A DNA stretch of 64,000 nucleotides from NCBI RefSeq assembly GCF_905147365.1, contig NC_056412.1, forward strand, positions 5,634,001 through 5,698,000, given 5' to 3'. The notes beneath the pieces were generated by a model. That model made no database searches. It worked only from the letters and a program-made list of their open reading frames with translations, and was not told where the DNA came from. The position numbers and the translations under genes were made by a program. This DNA comes from Aricia agestis (lineage: Eukaryota > Arthropoda > Insecta > Lepidoptera > Lycaenidae). Shown piece after piece: positions 54,590 through 64,000 of this stretch (its first letter is position 1; every line of letters starts with the position of its first letter).

Positions 54590-54741
54590 TTTGGCCGTAC
54601 CACGAAACCGTTTTGAGACTCAAACAATCGTACGAGAATGCCGCGTCCTACTCTACTAAACGAGAAATTACATTGTTAGAGCAGGACACGGCATTCTCGT
54701 CCGATTGTTTGAGTCTCAAATCGGTTTCTTAGTAGGCCACA
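54590..54741. mobile_element. Foldback MITE, about 65-bp arms
   Basis: ttggccgtaccacgaaaccg and tttgagactcaaacaatcg pair with cgattgtttgagtctcaaa and ggtttcttagtaggccac. The pairing includes cgagaatgccgcgtcct. The 67-codon frame over it is a by-product. Confidence 0.88.
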
Positions 54742-55496
54742 GAACTCAGTTAGTGAGTGTACTAAAAAAAAACCACAGAAATTTCATGAGTTCTAGTATT
54801 TAGCACGGCATATTCAGGTGTGAATAGCTGAAATAATTGGCGAAGATGAAAAGTAGACGACGAGGAAGGACATACACTATTTCCGAAAAATGCACGGTTT
54901 TGAGGTATTTTAAAAGCTGCAGTCACAGGGAACAGCTAGTGACTTATACAGCACACATTGTATTGGCACTAAAGAGATAATCTTGTTGTTTGTGTGAAAT
55001 TAAAAAGTTAAGAGAGCTTTATAACACACGCCTTCTCAAACTTCACCTAATGCTTATACAAAATTAATTTTATACAAAATCAAATAATTAAGAAGGGTTT
55101 CCTTTGAGGAAATTGGTACACGAGGGTTACTAATTAAAACACTCATTAACGTTAAAAACACTTATCGACAGCTACGTCGTAAATCGTAGCAGTGTTGTGA
55201 GACGATATGAAATTTGTTTGCACAGGTAACCTTTTGTTAACAACATAGAACTTTATATTTTCTTACTACATGACCCGGTGAAATTCGTATCACTTTTCTC
55301 CTAATATACCTTCCCAAGTTCCCTGTACATACACGAATGCTTTAATGCCAAATCCGTTCAGATCTTCTCGAGTTTTGGCGATACTAGCAAAATCATTTAA
55401 GTTATTTTTAACCGACTTTTTATTTGTCTAAAGATATGAGGTTTTAATTTCATGACATATTATTATTACTGCTATTCAAACACGATACACGAATAA
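54742..55496. repeat. AT-rich DNA with family G repeat end
   Basis: 55269-55420 (tgacccggtgaaattcgtat, ccaagttccctgtac, aaatccgttcagatcttctc) matches the order of blocks at 58130-58285. The rest is unassigned. Confidence 0.5.
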
Positions 55497-56178
55497 TCGG
55501 CCAAGTACGAGTCGGACTCGCGCACGAAGGGTTCCGTACCGTTATAGAGCAATTAAAATATTAGGCCAAAAAATGTGTTTTTTGTTTGGGAGCCCCCTTA
55601 AATTTTTATATTATTATCAATTATTATAATTAGGGTCTTTGTGAAAATTTCAAGTGCCTACTTACCTATTGTCATTATTGATAACGAGCAAAAAAGGCCA
55701 AAAAAATCACGTTTGTTGTATGCGAGGCCCCCTTTTATATTATATTTTATATTGTTTTTAGTATCTGTTGTTATAGTGGAAACATATATATTATATATGT
55801 CGTAGGATGATTTGATAAATCCGTGTTTTCGCGAAATCCCTAGAATTTTCGCGAAAATTCGATTTATCAAATCATCCTACGACATCGTAGGATGATTTGA
55901 TAAATCGAATTTTCGCGAAAATTCTAGGGATTTCGCGAAAACACGGATTTATCAAATCATCCTACGACATATACACAATCTGTGAAAATTTCAGAAGTCT
56001 AGCTATAGCAGTTCTTGAGATACAGCCTGGAGACAGACAGACGGACGGACGGACGGACAGACGGACAGACAAACGGACAGACGGACAGACGGACAGACGG
56101 ACAGACGGACAGACGGACAGACGGACAGACATCAGAAGTCTTAATAATAGGGTCTCCTTTGGGTACGGAACCCTAAAA
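55497..56178 (-). repeat. Family D repeat with embedded palindrome
   Basis: Starts cggccaagtacgagtcggac, then gggttccgtacc, gttttttgtttgggagcccc and ttcagaagtctagctatag. Close to the right end is a (GGACAGAC)n tract (56034-56130), and it ends gggtacggaaccctaaaaac. Confidence 0.75.
55795..55972. repeat. 88-bp-arm perfect palindrome, 2-nt spacer
   Basis: Each arm runs from atatgtcgtaggatgatttg to the centre at 55883-55884 and is matched base for base by the other. Each arm is itself a hairpin: tcgtaggatgatttgataaa opposes tttatcaaatcatcctacga, and gaattttcgcgaaaattc is self-complementary. Two mirrored open frames with the same N-terminus arise from it and are meaningless. Confidence 0.95.
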
Positions 56179-56210
56179 ACCTTATGGATCCAATATTAGG
56201 ATTTCTCATG

Positions 56211-56534
56211 TTACCCTAGCACGGTCACCAGTAGAAATGCGAAAGTATAGACAAACCGTGGAAATAAACTTAAGGTGGCGTTCCGATCTTATTTCGTTAC
56301 GAAAAATTCAATTAAAAATTAAAATGCTACTTTATGACAGACTATAGTCCTAAAAATTCAAATAATATCCATCTCTATTACATAATTATACTATATAGTC
56401 TGTCATAAAGTGGTATTTTAATTTAATTTTTGTCGGTCGCGATTGGCCGTAGTAAAGATCGGAACGGCACCTTTAGTTTATGTCCACAGTTTGTCTATAC
56501 TTTCGCATTTCTAGTGATGGCCGTGCTAGGGCTA
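56211..56534. mobile_element. MITE, family M2 (copy 2)
   Basis: ccctagcacggtcaccag and gaaatgcgaaagtatagaca at the left, complements at the right. It shares the aaggtg.cgttccgatctt and gactatagt interior with 26789-27179 but lacks that copy's extra internal repeat. Target duplication unclear. Confidence 0.9.
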
Positions 56535-56671
56535 CTGGTAGCAGGATATAGGTAGGAAACTTTTAGGAAAAAGCGTCCTAGCGACAAATTTAAATATATC
56601 GAATAACCCCATTCGATTATAAATTTACAATATTATCGATGGTAACCAAATTTATTTTTATTTTCAAACTA

Positions 56672-56890
56672 TTGCATAACTTTTATCACGGACTTTGAGC
56701 GCGGCGAAAGAACATAGAAATTCCATAACGAAAATAAACCTAAACGAGGGGGTGTTACCGTGCTTCAGTTAGGCAGATTTCTGCTCGGTGTGTGCGTGCG
56801 TGACTAGACGTACATGCCAATTATAATTCAATAAGTTAATTAAAAATGCTATTCAAAAGTTTTACCTCGGCAGTCTCCGAGTGCGAAACG
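56672..56890 (+). repeat. Family E repeat (copy 2)
   Basis: attgcataacttttatcacg, gactttgagcgcggcga, aaattccataacgaaa and cctcggcagtctccgagtgc parallel the 31890 copy; the middle is diverged. Confidence 0.65.
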
Positions 56891-57225
56891 TATTTTTATT
56901 AGTAAATACCATATTTCGGTCTACCATTGAGGTCGAGAGCTTTAAACTTGCCCACGTTGTCGTAATATAAGGCTCGATAGGAAGCATCGCCTGATTTAAT
57001 TATGTTCTCAACACCTTCCTACATGTCGCTCCAAATAGAACGATCTGTCAGCGACGCTTTGTTCCTCTATTGTGCTATTAATGTGAAGCAGTTTACCGGC
57101 TCTGGGCGGAGCCTGTATTGTAACATGCTGCCGGGATGACTAAACGGTATTTCAGAATTATATTTGTGAGTCATTATCATCTGGAATCTAAGTTGAAGAA
57201 GTAAGAACCAAAATTTGCCCGCAAG
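56891..57225. other. Unassigned DNA
   Basis: No gene or repeat recognised. Confidence 0.5.
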
Positions 57226-57322
<97 letters not shown>

Positions 57323-57378
57323 AACAAACACACACACACATACACACACACACACACACACAAACAAACAAACACACA

Positions 57379-57436
<58 letters not shown>
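57226..57436. repeat. (AC)n microsatellite with aaac interruptions
   Basis: About 210 bp of CA repeat with caaacaaacaaac and cat interruptions, partly in a larger repeated pattern. All open frames across it (Cys/Val or Thr/His) are artefacts. Confidence 0.98.
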
Positions 57437-57438
<2 letters not shown>

Positions 57439-57637
57439 TTTTCGACTTCATAATATTATATTTAGTGAAGATACTGTATATTACGCTAGTAGCATCTAAA
57501 CATCGTTTTGACGCAAAAACTACTAAAAGGATCAATAAAACCCATTTCCGTAACACAATCGTATTTAAAACTGACAAACTCTTAATCGAAAATTAATTGC
57601 TACCTTCGCCAATTAGTAAATGACTTTTAAACTATTT
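57437..57637. other. AT-rich DNA
   Basis: Nothing recognised. Confidence 0.5.
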
Positions 57638-57829
57638 AGTGTCTACACACTCTAGGCCGAAAATACGCGGCCGAAGTTCGGCATGATTACGCAAGCAATG
57701 CGCTACGCATGCAATACGCGACGTAACTTAGGCATGGTGTACGTCATCGGTAATTCAAAATACATTGCAGACGTAATCATGTCGAACTTCGTGCCACGTT
57801 TTTTTGGCCTAGTGTGCTTAGACACTGTA
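57638..57829. mobile_element. MITE, agtgtctacacactctaggcc ends
   Basis: The left end is matched by ggcctagtgtgcttagacact. Pairing extends through cgaagttcggcatgattacg / cgtaatcatgtcgaacttcg. The interior holds palindromic gcgctacgcatgcaatacgc. Confidence 0.85.
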
Positions 57830-57843
57830 TAACAATTATTAAG

Positions 57844-58030
57844 TAGATGACGCCTACAACTCCGTTACGCCAAAATTCGTTTATCTCGTGGGAACCGTAC
57901 ATTTTCCGGGATGAAAAGTATTCTATGTCCTTTCCCGGGACTCAAAGTATCTCCTTGCCAAATTTTAGCAACATCGGTTATGCGGTTTTTGTGTGAAGAA
58001 GTAACAGAAAAACAGACTCACTATCGCATT
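57844..58030 (+). repeat. Family B repeat (plus)
   Basis: agatgacgcctacaactccg, ctcgtgggaaccgtacattt, atgtcctttcccgggactca, gcaacatcggttatgcgg. Confidence 0.88.
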
Positions 58031-58124
58031 AATTATACTTAATAGAACAGTATGGAAGTATGGATGGAAATACGAATGGAAGTATGGATGGAAGTATGGA
58101 TATATTATATATTTTCGTTTATAA

Positions 58125-58285
58125 TATAAACTAGCTGTCCCGGTGAACTCCGTGTAACTTTAAAACCTTCCCTGGACTTCTACGAATATTTTAAGACTAA
58201 AATTAGCCCAATCCGTTCAGCCGTTTTCAAGTTTTAGCGTTACTAACACAATTGAAAATCCATTTATATATATATAGATATTGAA
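58125..58285 (+). repeat. Family G repeat
   Basis: aaactagctgtcccggtgaa, ctccgtgtaactttaaaacc and agcccaatccgttcagccg, ending at a short TA run; related to 55269-55420. Confidence 0.6.
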
Positions 58286-58808
58286 TCGCATGCTAAAATT
58301 ATCAATGGGTATTAAGATGAGTCGCCTGATTGTTATATTAAATGCCAAAGCTTGACCTTTAGCGAACAAAAGGTTTTGTCCACATTGTCCGAGCTTCGAT
58401 TCGCTTCTGAATAACCTAATTTGTAATTTCAGGCTTTTCATAGTTATGTTTACAAGAAACAGTTGCTTTAGAAAATATTTTTATAGGATCTCTATTAAGG
58501 CGTAATGGATTCCTAAATATTTGCGTTCAATAAAAGTTAAAATTACTAATCAAAACCCTTTTGAAGTGAATGTTATTATGGTCTTGGTTATTGTAAATAT
58601 TATTTATAAAGGATTCATCTAAGTCAGGTAGGAGTTGCTCTGGTTTTTCTTACAGGTTTAATTTACGACAATGCGTGCTAAACGATTGGCGTTTGCTAAA
58701 ATGCTGTAAATGTATAACTATTGGACTGAGGAATACTGGGAAGAGGAAAACAAGTTATTTTAATTGCATTTTTTCAATTATGAAATTAAAGGCGTAACCT
58801 TAATATGA
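58286..58808. other. AT-rich DNA
   Basis: No gene; the upstream limit of the Penelope-like coding remnant is the in-frame stop at 58806-58808. Confidence 0.5.
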
Positions 58809-59471
58809 CCTTTTATACACCGGCTGCTAAAGGTACCTCTGGATACAAGAGATTTCAGGGTGGAGCTAAATACCATTAAGCACATTGCTGAAAATAACGG
58901 CTACAAAAGAGGATTGATCGACAGAATGTTAAAGAGAGCTAAGAAAAGAATGATAGAAAAAATGCTGTATAACCATAGAGAAGAAAAAGAAAAAACAGTA
59001 AAAACATGGGTAAAAATTCCTTACATTGGTCCATTATCCTACAGATTTCAGAGAATTCTGCAAAACAAAGATACAAAGGTAGCGTTTTACACCACAGGGT
59101 CCCTTAAGAATTTATTGTGTAACAATAAAGACAAATATAATATCACGGACAGCAGTGGTATATACTAACTTACCTGCGATACATGTAGTGGAGTATATAT
59201 AGGCCAAACAGGTACAAAATTTAAAACAAGAATCAAAGAACATCTAACAGCATGGAAGAAGAAAACGGATAGATCCACATTTGCCGAACACTTAAATACC
59301 AATGGACATCACTTCAATCCCGATAAAAACATCGAATATCTACATATATTGCCGAAAAGCAGGAAGATGGATGCATTAGAAGCACTGGAAATAAACAAAC
59401 ACAAGAAATATGGGAACCTTTTAAATGATCAGACATGCCTCTCAAATTCGGTGCTATTACAGGACATTTAA
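58809..59471 (+). pseudogene. Penelope-like RT linker and GIY-YIG endonuclease, nonsense-mutated
   Basis: One frame of about 220 codons broken by a single TAA at 59166-59168. Before it: FIHRLLKVPLDTRDF, ELNTIKHIAENNGYKRGLID, KIPYIGPLSYRFQRIL and SSGIY. After it, in the same frame: LTCDTCSGVYIGQTG, FKTRIKEHL, FAEHLNTNGHHF and KMDALEALEINKHK. The GIY and YIG motifs, the Arg in KTRIKEH and the catalytic Glu of the last block are all present, so the nuclease is recognisable. The stop lies between GIY and YIG. The RT core is lost by truncation. Confidence 0.88.
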
Positions 59472-59945
59472 AATTTATTTTAGGACATTATTTTACATTT
59501 GACATTAATTAATTTAGTTATTAGAGATTTTATAAACTGACATTGGCATTACTTTGACATGTTTTTTATCAATTTATTATTTTGTGACATTATTGACTTA
59601 TTTAAAGATTGACGTATTTTTATGAATTATTATTATTGTATTATTAATTATGGTTATATGACATTTAATTGATTTGCTGATATTTTTAATGTAATTATTG
59701 TTTTTAGTTTATCAATGTTATAGGTATACATTTAAAATTTAATTTGTGATTTTTGGTAGAAAATATTGTTTATGGTATAAAAATTTTACTGTATGGTAGA
59801 AAAAATTTGTGATGCTGACAACCCATTTTTTGTTTACAAATTTTTTAAAAATTTAAAATTACCTGCAGTACACCTGATGATGATTTTTTCGAAACCGGTC
59901 GTGTATTTAACAATTTTGTAATAAATATATTAAAATAAAGTGGAA
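58809..59945 (+). mobile_element. Penelope-like element, 3' remnant
   Basis: A 5'-truncated copy: the end of the RT and linker, a GIY-YIG domain, then about 470 bp of 3' UTR. The UTR contains cctgatgatgattttttcg and aaaccggtcgtg, an end motif recalled from this class. The 3' boundary is estimated near 59945. Confidence 0.8.
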
Positions 59946-60930
59946 TAAGTGCAAGGAAAGTGTATAATTATTTAATTACTATGACCTAATTGACTCAGAT
60001 CCTTTAATACTACTTTAATACAATTCCCAGTTTGTTCACCGCAGGCGACTTGAAAATTTTTATGAAAGCTGTGTTGTTGAACGAGTGAAACCTCCTTCGT
60101 CGGTTACGATATGGCGGGAAATTAGCTCAAAGGGGAATGTTCGACTACATTTGGTTGATAAGGAACCACGCTTCAAGACCAAAACCTGCGAGTTTTGCAA
60201 ATTCCTCTCTATCACCAGATGGCTGATTAGTAGTCAGACGGCACTAACTGCATAATTATGCAGGACTCTACAGTCTACACCTTACAATAACGCCAATACA
60301 AGTCACTATCCACATCGATTTCTGATATAATAAACAAAATATGATCACGTCATGTGAAAATAGTTACTTAGAGTTTTCCCAGGCTAAAATATAATTTTTT
60401 GTAGTAAAATGTTGAAAACAGTCTTCTTGTTCTAAATCATCTAAAGAACATAACTGCACTCATAACTCAATACGTAATTTTTGTGTGGGTTAGCACACGA
60501 ATGCTTAACAGCGTCCAATTATATTTTCCTCGCGCAAAATTTCTAAGTCATAAACGTCAGTTTCCAATGACATTAGCGTCGGTTATGATCCATGAAATTG
60601 GTCGGCGTCTGAAGGCTCCAGCAACTATCGCGCTAATAACCCTCAAATAACAGGCTCCGGATGACGTGTAATTGCCATGATAATTCACCGTAATGGCTGG
60701 CTTTATGTTCCACGTTAATTTACGTTTTAATTATCCTGGTTTCTCTGTCATGAGATTCTATTGGCCTCCTTGATTTGATACTCCCAAATTGTAGGAAAGC
60801 TCATTTCTAAGAAGACGTTTTGAAAGACCGTCGTGCCCACAGTAAGAGTTATACAGTTTTAATTCTTTAACAGAAATAATCAGAAATATTGTGGTAATAC
60901 TAATACAATATCAACATGGTTGCTTCTTTA

Positions 60931-60936
<6 letters not shown>
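59946..60936. other. AT-rich DNA, nothing recognised
   Basis: About 1 kb with no gene or repeat match. cgagtgaaacctccttcgtc near 60081 was not placed. Confidence 0.5.

Positions 60937-60990
<54 letters not shown>
60937..60990. repeat. (TA)n microsatellite
   Basis: About 54 bp of alternating TA. Confidence 0.96.
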
Positions 60991-60995
<5 letters not shown>

Positions 60996-61063
60996 ATTTA
61001 TTATGTATATAGAATAGGTATCACTTAATATTTGGCAATTAATAAATTTTATTTCAATTATGT

Positions 61064-61413
61064 TCTCCTAATATTGTAAAGCTGAAAAGTTTGTTTGTTT
61101 GCTTGAACGCGCTATAATCTTAGGAACTACTGGTCCAATTTGAAAAATTCTTTCAGTGTCATTTATCCCATTTATCCATCCCATATACCAATAGAAGCGA
61201 AGAGACAGAGGAAAATGTGGAAAAACGGGGAAAGTTATTTGAAACTGCTTATCTCACGAATTACTGGAGCAATTTTATGTTATATTTTGTTACAGATGTA
61301 TAAGAGTAGACCACGTAAAGGGACATAATATTATGCTATTTTCTTGCGGAAAAATGTACGGTTTTCGTGAAATTAGTATCTGATTTACGCGGGCGAAGCC
61401 GCGCGGAAAATCT
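61064..61413 (+). repeat. Family C-type repeat
   Basis: gtttgtttgtttgcttgaac, ggaactactggtccaatttg, and an end with ggaaaaatgtacggtttt and acgcgggcgaagccgcg. The 62-codon plus frame is a repeat translation. Confidence 0.65.
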
Positions 61414-61649
61414 AGTCGGTCATAAGTTATGAATTAATATCAATAAAACAAACAATTAAGTGACTGTTGAAAGGCACTTGTAAGTAACGATTTGAATATT
61501 TTGTTATAAAATAATCTGTTTATTTGTTGAAACATGAGGTGGGCAGGCCTTGAGCTTGACTCGTGACCAGGGCTGACTCGTAAACAACTTTCTTAAGAGA
61601 TAACTAACCAATCTATACTAAATTTTATTTTAAAAATCTAGCAGTCTAA
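61414..61649. other. AT-rich DNA
   Basis: Nothing recognised. Confidence 0.5.
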
Positions 61650-62518
61650 CACCCGGTTTCTGAAAGGCTGATCAACACTAAAATTAACTAATCGCCTGTT
61701 AAATCTCTTGTCAAGTAACAATTGGGTTGCTAGAAGCACGGTTAGTTAGTTTAATTTGATCAGCGCGTCAGTTGACGGTAGCTGTTCAATTTGACTCGAG
61801 AACGATATGTCAACCGCCATTTTGGGTTTCCGAAACGCTTGTCAAGCCGTGATCATAGATTAAAGGTTCGTCAAAAGCTGTGTCAACTAATCGGTAATTG
61901 TGGGTGAATTAACTTGTGAATTCAATTTATGTTTTATGTGAATCTACATTTTCTCTTTGAAACTACGTTATTATAAGGTTCGTAAACACATTTATTATGA
62001 AGTTTTAATAAAAATTCGTAAGAAATACGTTGATTATGCAAATAAATTGTTTATTTGCAGTACTCGTTTTATTTGCAAAAAATGTATATTATAATCAATT
62101 TCATTTCTATAATGAAGAAGAATTTAGGATTCGATATCGTCTGAAAAATTGAAATTCGGAATTCTGACAAATGAACGAAAATAAACAAATCGCATATCAA
62201 ATCAAAATGATTACAGATTAGTTAATTTTCGTCTGATCAATGTTTCAAAAAGTATCAGATTTGAAATTCGCAGAACATTTTTGAAAGCAATGACAGTCTG
62301 CAATTCCTCCTTTTCACATTTAATTTGCATTTTTGATAGTTAATAGTGAAGCAATGAACGAAAACAAACAAATCGCTAGTCAAATTAAAAATGATCATAG
62401 ATTAGTTAATTTTCGGCTGATCAATATATCAGAAACTCAAACTGATTTGACATCCATGCTAAATTAACAGCAGTGTTAGTTGATCAGTGATTTGACAGAC
62501 CTTTCAGAAACCGGGGGT
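61650..62518. mobile_element. Large inverted-repeat element, about 868 bp
   Basis: cacccggtttctgaaaggc and cctttcagaaaccgggggt form the ends, with tgatcaacact / agtgttagttgatca subterminal. Inside, a unit starting atgaacgaaaa.aaacaaatc and including gattagttaattttcg.ctga occurs twice (about 62171-62255 and 62353-62440). No ORF, so a non-autonomous DNA element of above-average size. Confidence 0.82.
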
Positions 62519-62589
62519 AAATGCCTTATTCAATGTTATCCTGGAAGAAATTACTTTTTTTGTAAAGGCCGTCTTTGTGTGATATCGTT
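62519..62589. other. Unassigned spacer
   Basis: Short gap between two elements. Confidence 0.5.
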
Positions 62590-62920
62590 TTAGACACAGA
62601 CATGGATCAAGATAGGTACCGCATGTGTATGTACTTTGCGTGCCATATCGCGTTCCCAAACGACGAGCAATGCTCGTCTTTCGAAAGTTTGTTCTTTAGT
62701 CTCCGCTCCACCGCTATCGGAATCGGATGTCAATCGGATTGAAAAAAATGCCTAATTGTGCCGTATAGAGCTGTAGAATTTCGAATAGAAACGTTGGCCT
62801 AGATAATGGACACGTTTCTTATCATTGGTTCGTCACAGTAGGTAGGAAAAAAATGGCACGCTCGTTTTCATACAAATGGAGGGACATGCGGTCTCTATCT
62901 TGATCTATGTATGTGGTTTT
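62590..62920. mobile_element. MITE, about 30-bp imperfect inverted ends
   Basis: cagacatggatcaagatagg then accgcatg at the left; catgcggtctctatcttgat then ctatgtatgtg at the right. The interior contains gacgagcaatgctcgtc, a short palindrome. Confidence 0.75.
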
Positions 62921-63394
62921 AGATCATAAATGAAGCGACTCATATAATAATGATCGAACTTCACTTGAGAAGTTCATTTGATCATTTATAAATGATCAAT
63001 GTTATCTGTGTACAGTGTAACTGAATTGTATACAACAAAATATATTTTAGGTGCACTACTACTACGTTTACTTATTTTCCTGCTATGAAACTAATGTATT
63101 TTATCCTTCATATTTGCGATAATCGATACAATAATTGGTCTCGGTCGTTCATTTCGTTATAAAAATATATAAAGAGAATTTTAAAGTATATTGCGCATTT
63201 AGCATTTGCATGCTAAAGTAATGGAGAGAAGCGTGCTATGTTGGGGTCAACAACACACTTGAGAACATACAGCTTGGAAGCTCTCCACTTTGCAGACGCG
63301 ACCGTTTCGTAGAATTTCATTGCAAGTATGTTCATAAAAATAAAGATGATAAAATAATGTCTAGTTAACTATTTTAAATTTTCGTGAGACAGTC
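62921..63394. other. AT-rich DNA
   Basis: Only short inversions such as aacttcacttgagaagtt (62958). No gene. Confidence 0.5.
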
Positions 63395-63643
63395 GTGGGA
63401 GATCCATGCTTTGGCACGAATGAGCCGGCTCGACCGGAGAAATACCACGTTCTCACAGAAAACCGGCGTGAAACAGTGCTTGCGTTGTGTTTCACCGAGT
63501 GAGTGAGTTATACCCTATTCCCTGTTAAAAGGCCGGCAACGCACCTACAGCTCTTCTGATGATGCGAGTATCCATGGGCGACGGAAGTTGCCTTCCATCA
63601 GGTGACCCGTTTGCTCGTTTGCCCCCTTATTTCATAAAAAAAA
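63395..63643 (+). mobile_element. SINE, family A (plus), short form
   Basis: Head gtgggagatccatgctttgg, tail ttatttcataaaaaaaa. Most of the ccctatt/ccctt block is deleted, which makes it the shortest full-ended copy. Confidence 0.88.
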
Positions 63644-63651
63644 TAATCACA

Positions 63652-63862
63652 AACTAGATGACGCCTGCAACTCCGTTGTGCCAAAATTAGTTTATTGCGC
63701 GGGAACCGTACATTTTTCCGGGATAAAAAGTATCCTATGTCCTTTTCCGGGACTCAAAGTATCTCCATACCAAATTTCAGCAAAATCGGTTCAGCGGTTT
63801 GAGCGTGTAGAGGTAACAGATAGACAGACACACTTTCGTATTTATAATATTAGTATTATACT
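63652..63862 (+). repeat. Family B repeat (plus), adjacent to SINE
   Basis: actagatgacgcctgcaact to acacactttcgtatttataa, the most complete copy in the window. The SINE tail ends only about eight bases before it starts. Confidence 0.9.
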
Positions 63863-63901
63863 CCACTCGGGCTAACTTGTCGCTAGCGGTCGTTGGCTCC
63901 C

Positions 63902-64000
63902 TGTCAAAAACTTGTCATTTTCCATATAAACCGCGATTGACAATGAAGTGTCAGATATTGTCAATCGTGGTTTTATATGGAAAATGACAAGTTTTTGACA
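63902..64000. mobile_element. Hairpin element at window edge
   Basis: tgtcaaaaacttgtcatttt and ccatataaa.cc.cgattgacaat pair with the final 44 bases, with one indel and one mismatch and a 12-nt loop. It reaches the last base of the window, so the right end may continue. Confidence 0.85.

Noticed and set aside
56034..56130. CRISPR-like array (short repeats)
   Set aside because: Contiguous 8-bp GGACAGAC microsatellite without spacers, in a eukaryotic repeat context.
55658..56199. Two proteins with identical N-termini on opposite strands
   Set aside because: Both arise from the perfect palindrome; no domain.
57177..57577. Cys/Val and Thr/His repeat proteins
   Set aside because: Translation of the AC/GT microsatellite.

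Overview
The window looks like a repeat-dense, A+T-rich stretch of an insect nuclear genome, most likely a moth or butterfly. The reasons are many short inverted-repeat (MITE) families, tRNA-derived SINEs, a 3'-tail-sharing SINE/LINE pair, an I/R1-group LINE with three zinc knuckles, a BEL/Pao and a Ty3-type LTR element, and several short repeat tails that, from memory, are common in Lepidoptera. The lineage is inferred from recalled repeat style and has not been tested by a search. I found no convincing host protein-coding gene, rRNA or functional tRNA. Every open frame with a recognisable domain belongs to a transposable element. The window is therefore intergenic DNA, a very large intron, or a TE-rich block.

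Layout. 1-13111: AT-rich DNA with SINE copies (289-607, 9539-9850), a 48-bp tandem repeat, a long repeat with an internal tandem duplication (1727-2660), and MITEs at 3659, 5777 (nested), 6226 and 8986. 13112-16360: a compact non-autonomous Ty3-type LTR element on the minus strand. Its single ORF joins Gag to the integrase zinc-binding domain and lacks protease, RT, RNase H and the integrase core. 16361-24762: SINEs, hairpins and foldbacks, a tRNA-headed SINE (20189), and a 5'-truncated CR1/Jockey-group LINE whose 3' tail matches the SINE family. 24844 to about 31100: an almost full-length I/R1-group LINE on the minus strand. ORF1 is intact; ORF2 is broken by two frameshifts, a changed RT catalytic box and a 391-bp MITE insertion. 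31100-47146: mostly MITEs, SINEs and repeat tails, including a pair of TTAA-flanked MITEs and a three-deep nested insertion (44206-44933). 47147-52004: a BEL/Pao element with two identical 314-bp LTRs and a 4-bp target duplication; gag and protease are open, and RT and most of integrase are deleted. 52005-64000: foldbacks, an 88-bp-arm near-perfect palindrome (55795-55972), a long AC microsatellite, a Penelope-like remnant with a GIY-YIG endonuclease domain (58809-59471), a large 868-bp inverted-repeat element, and a final SINE plus hairpin at the right edge.

How the parts work together. There is no cellular pathway here; the interactions are between mobile elements. The two LTR elements keep the parts needed in cis (LTRs, PBS or PPT, Gag) and would need reverse transcriptase from elsewhere. 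The SINE family ends in the tail of the CR1/Jockey LINE and probably depends on it. MITEs with no coding capacity have landed in LINE and repeat sequence and give a relative order of insertions.
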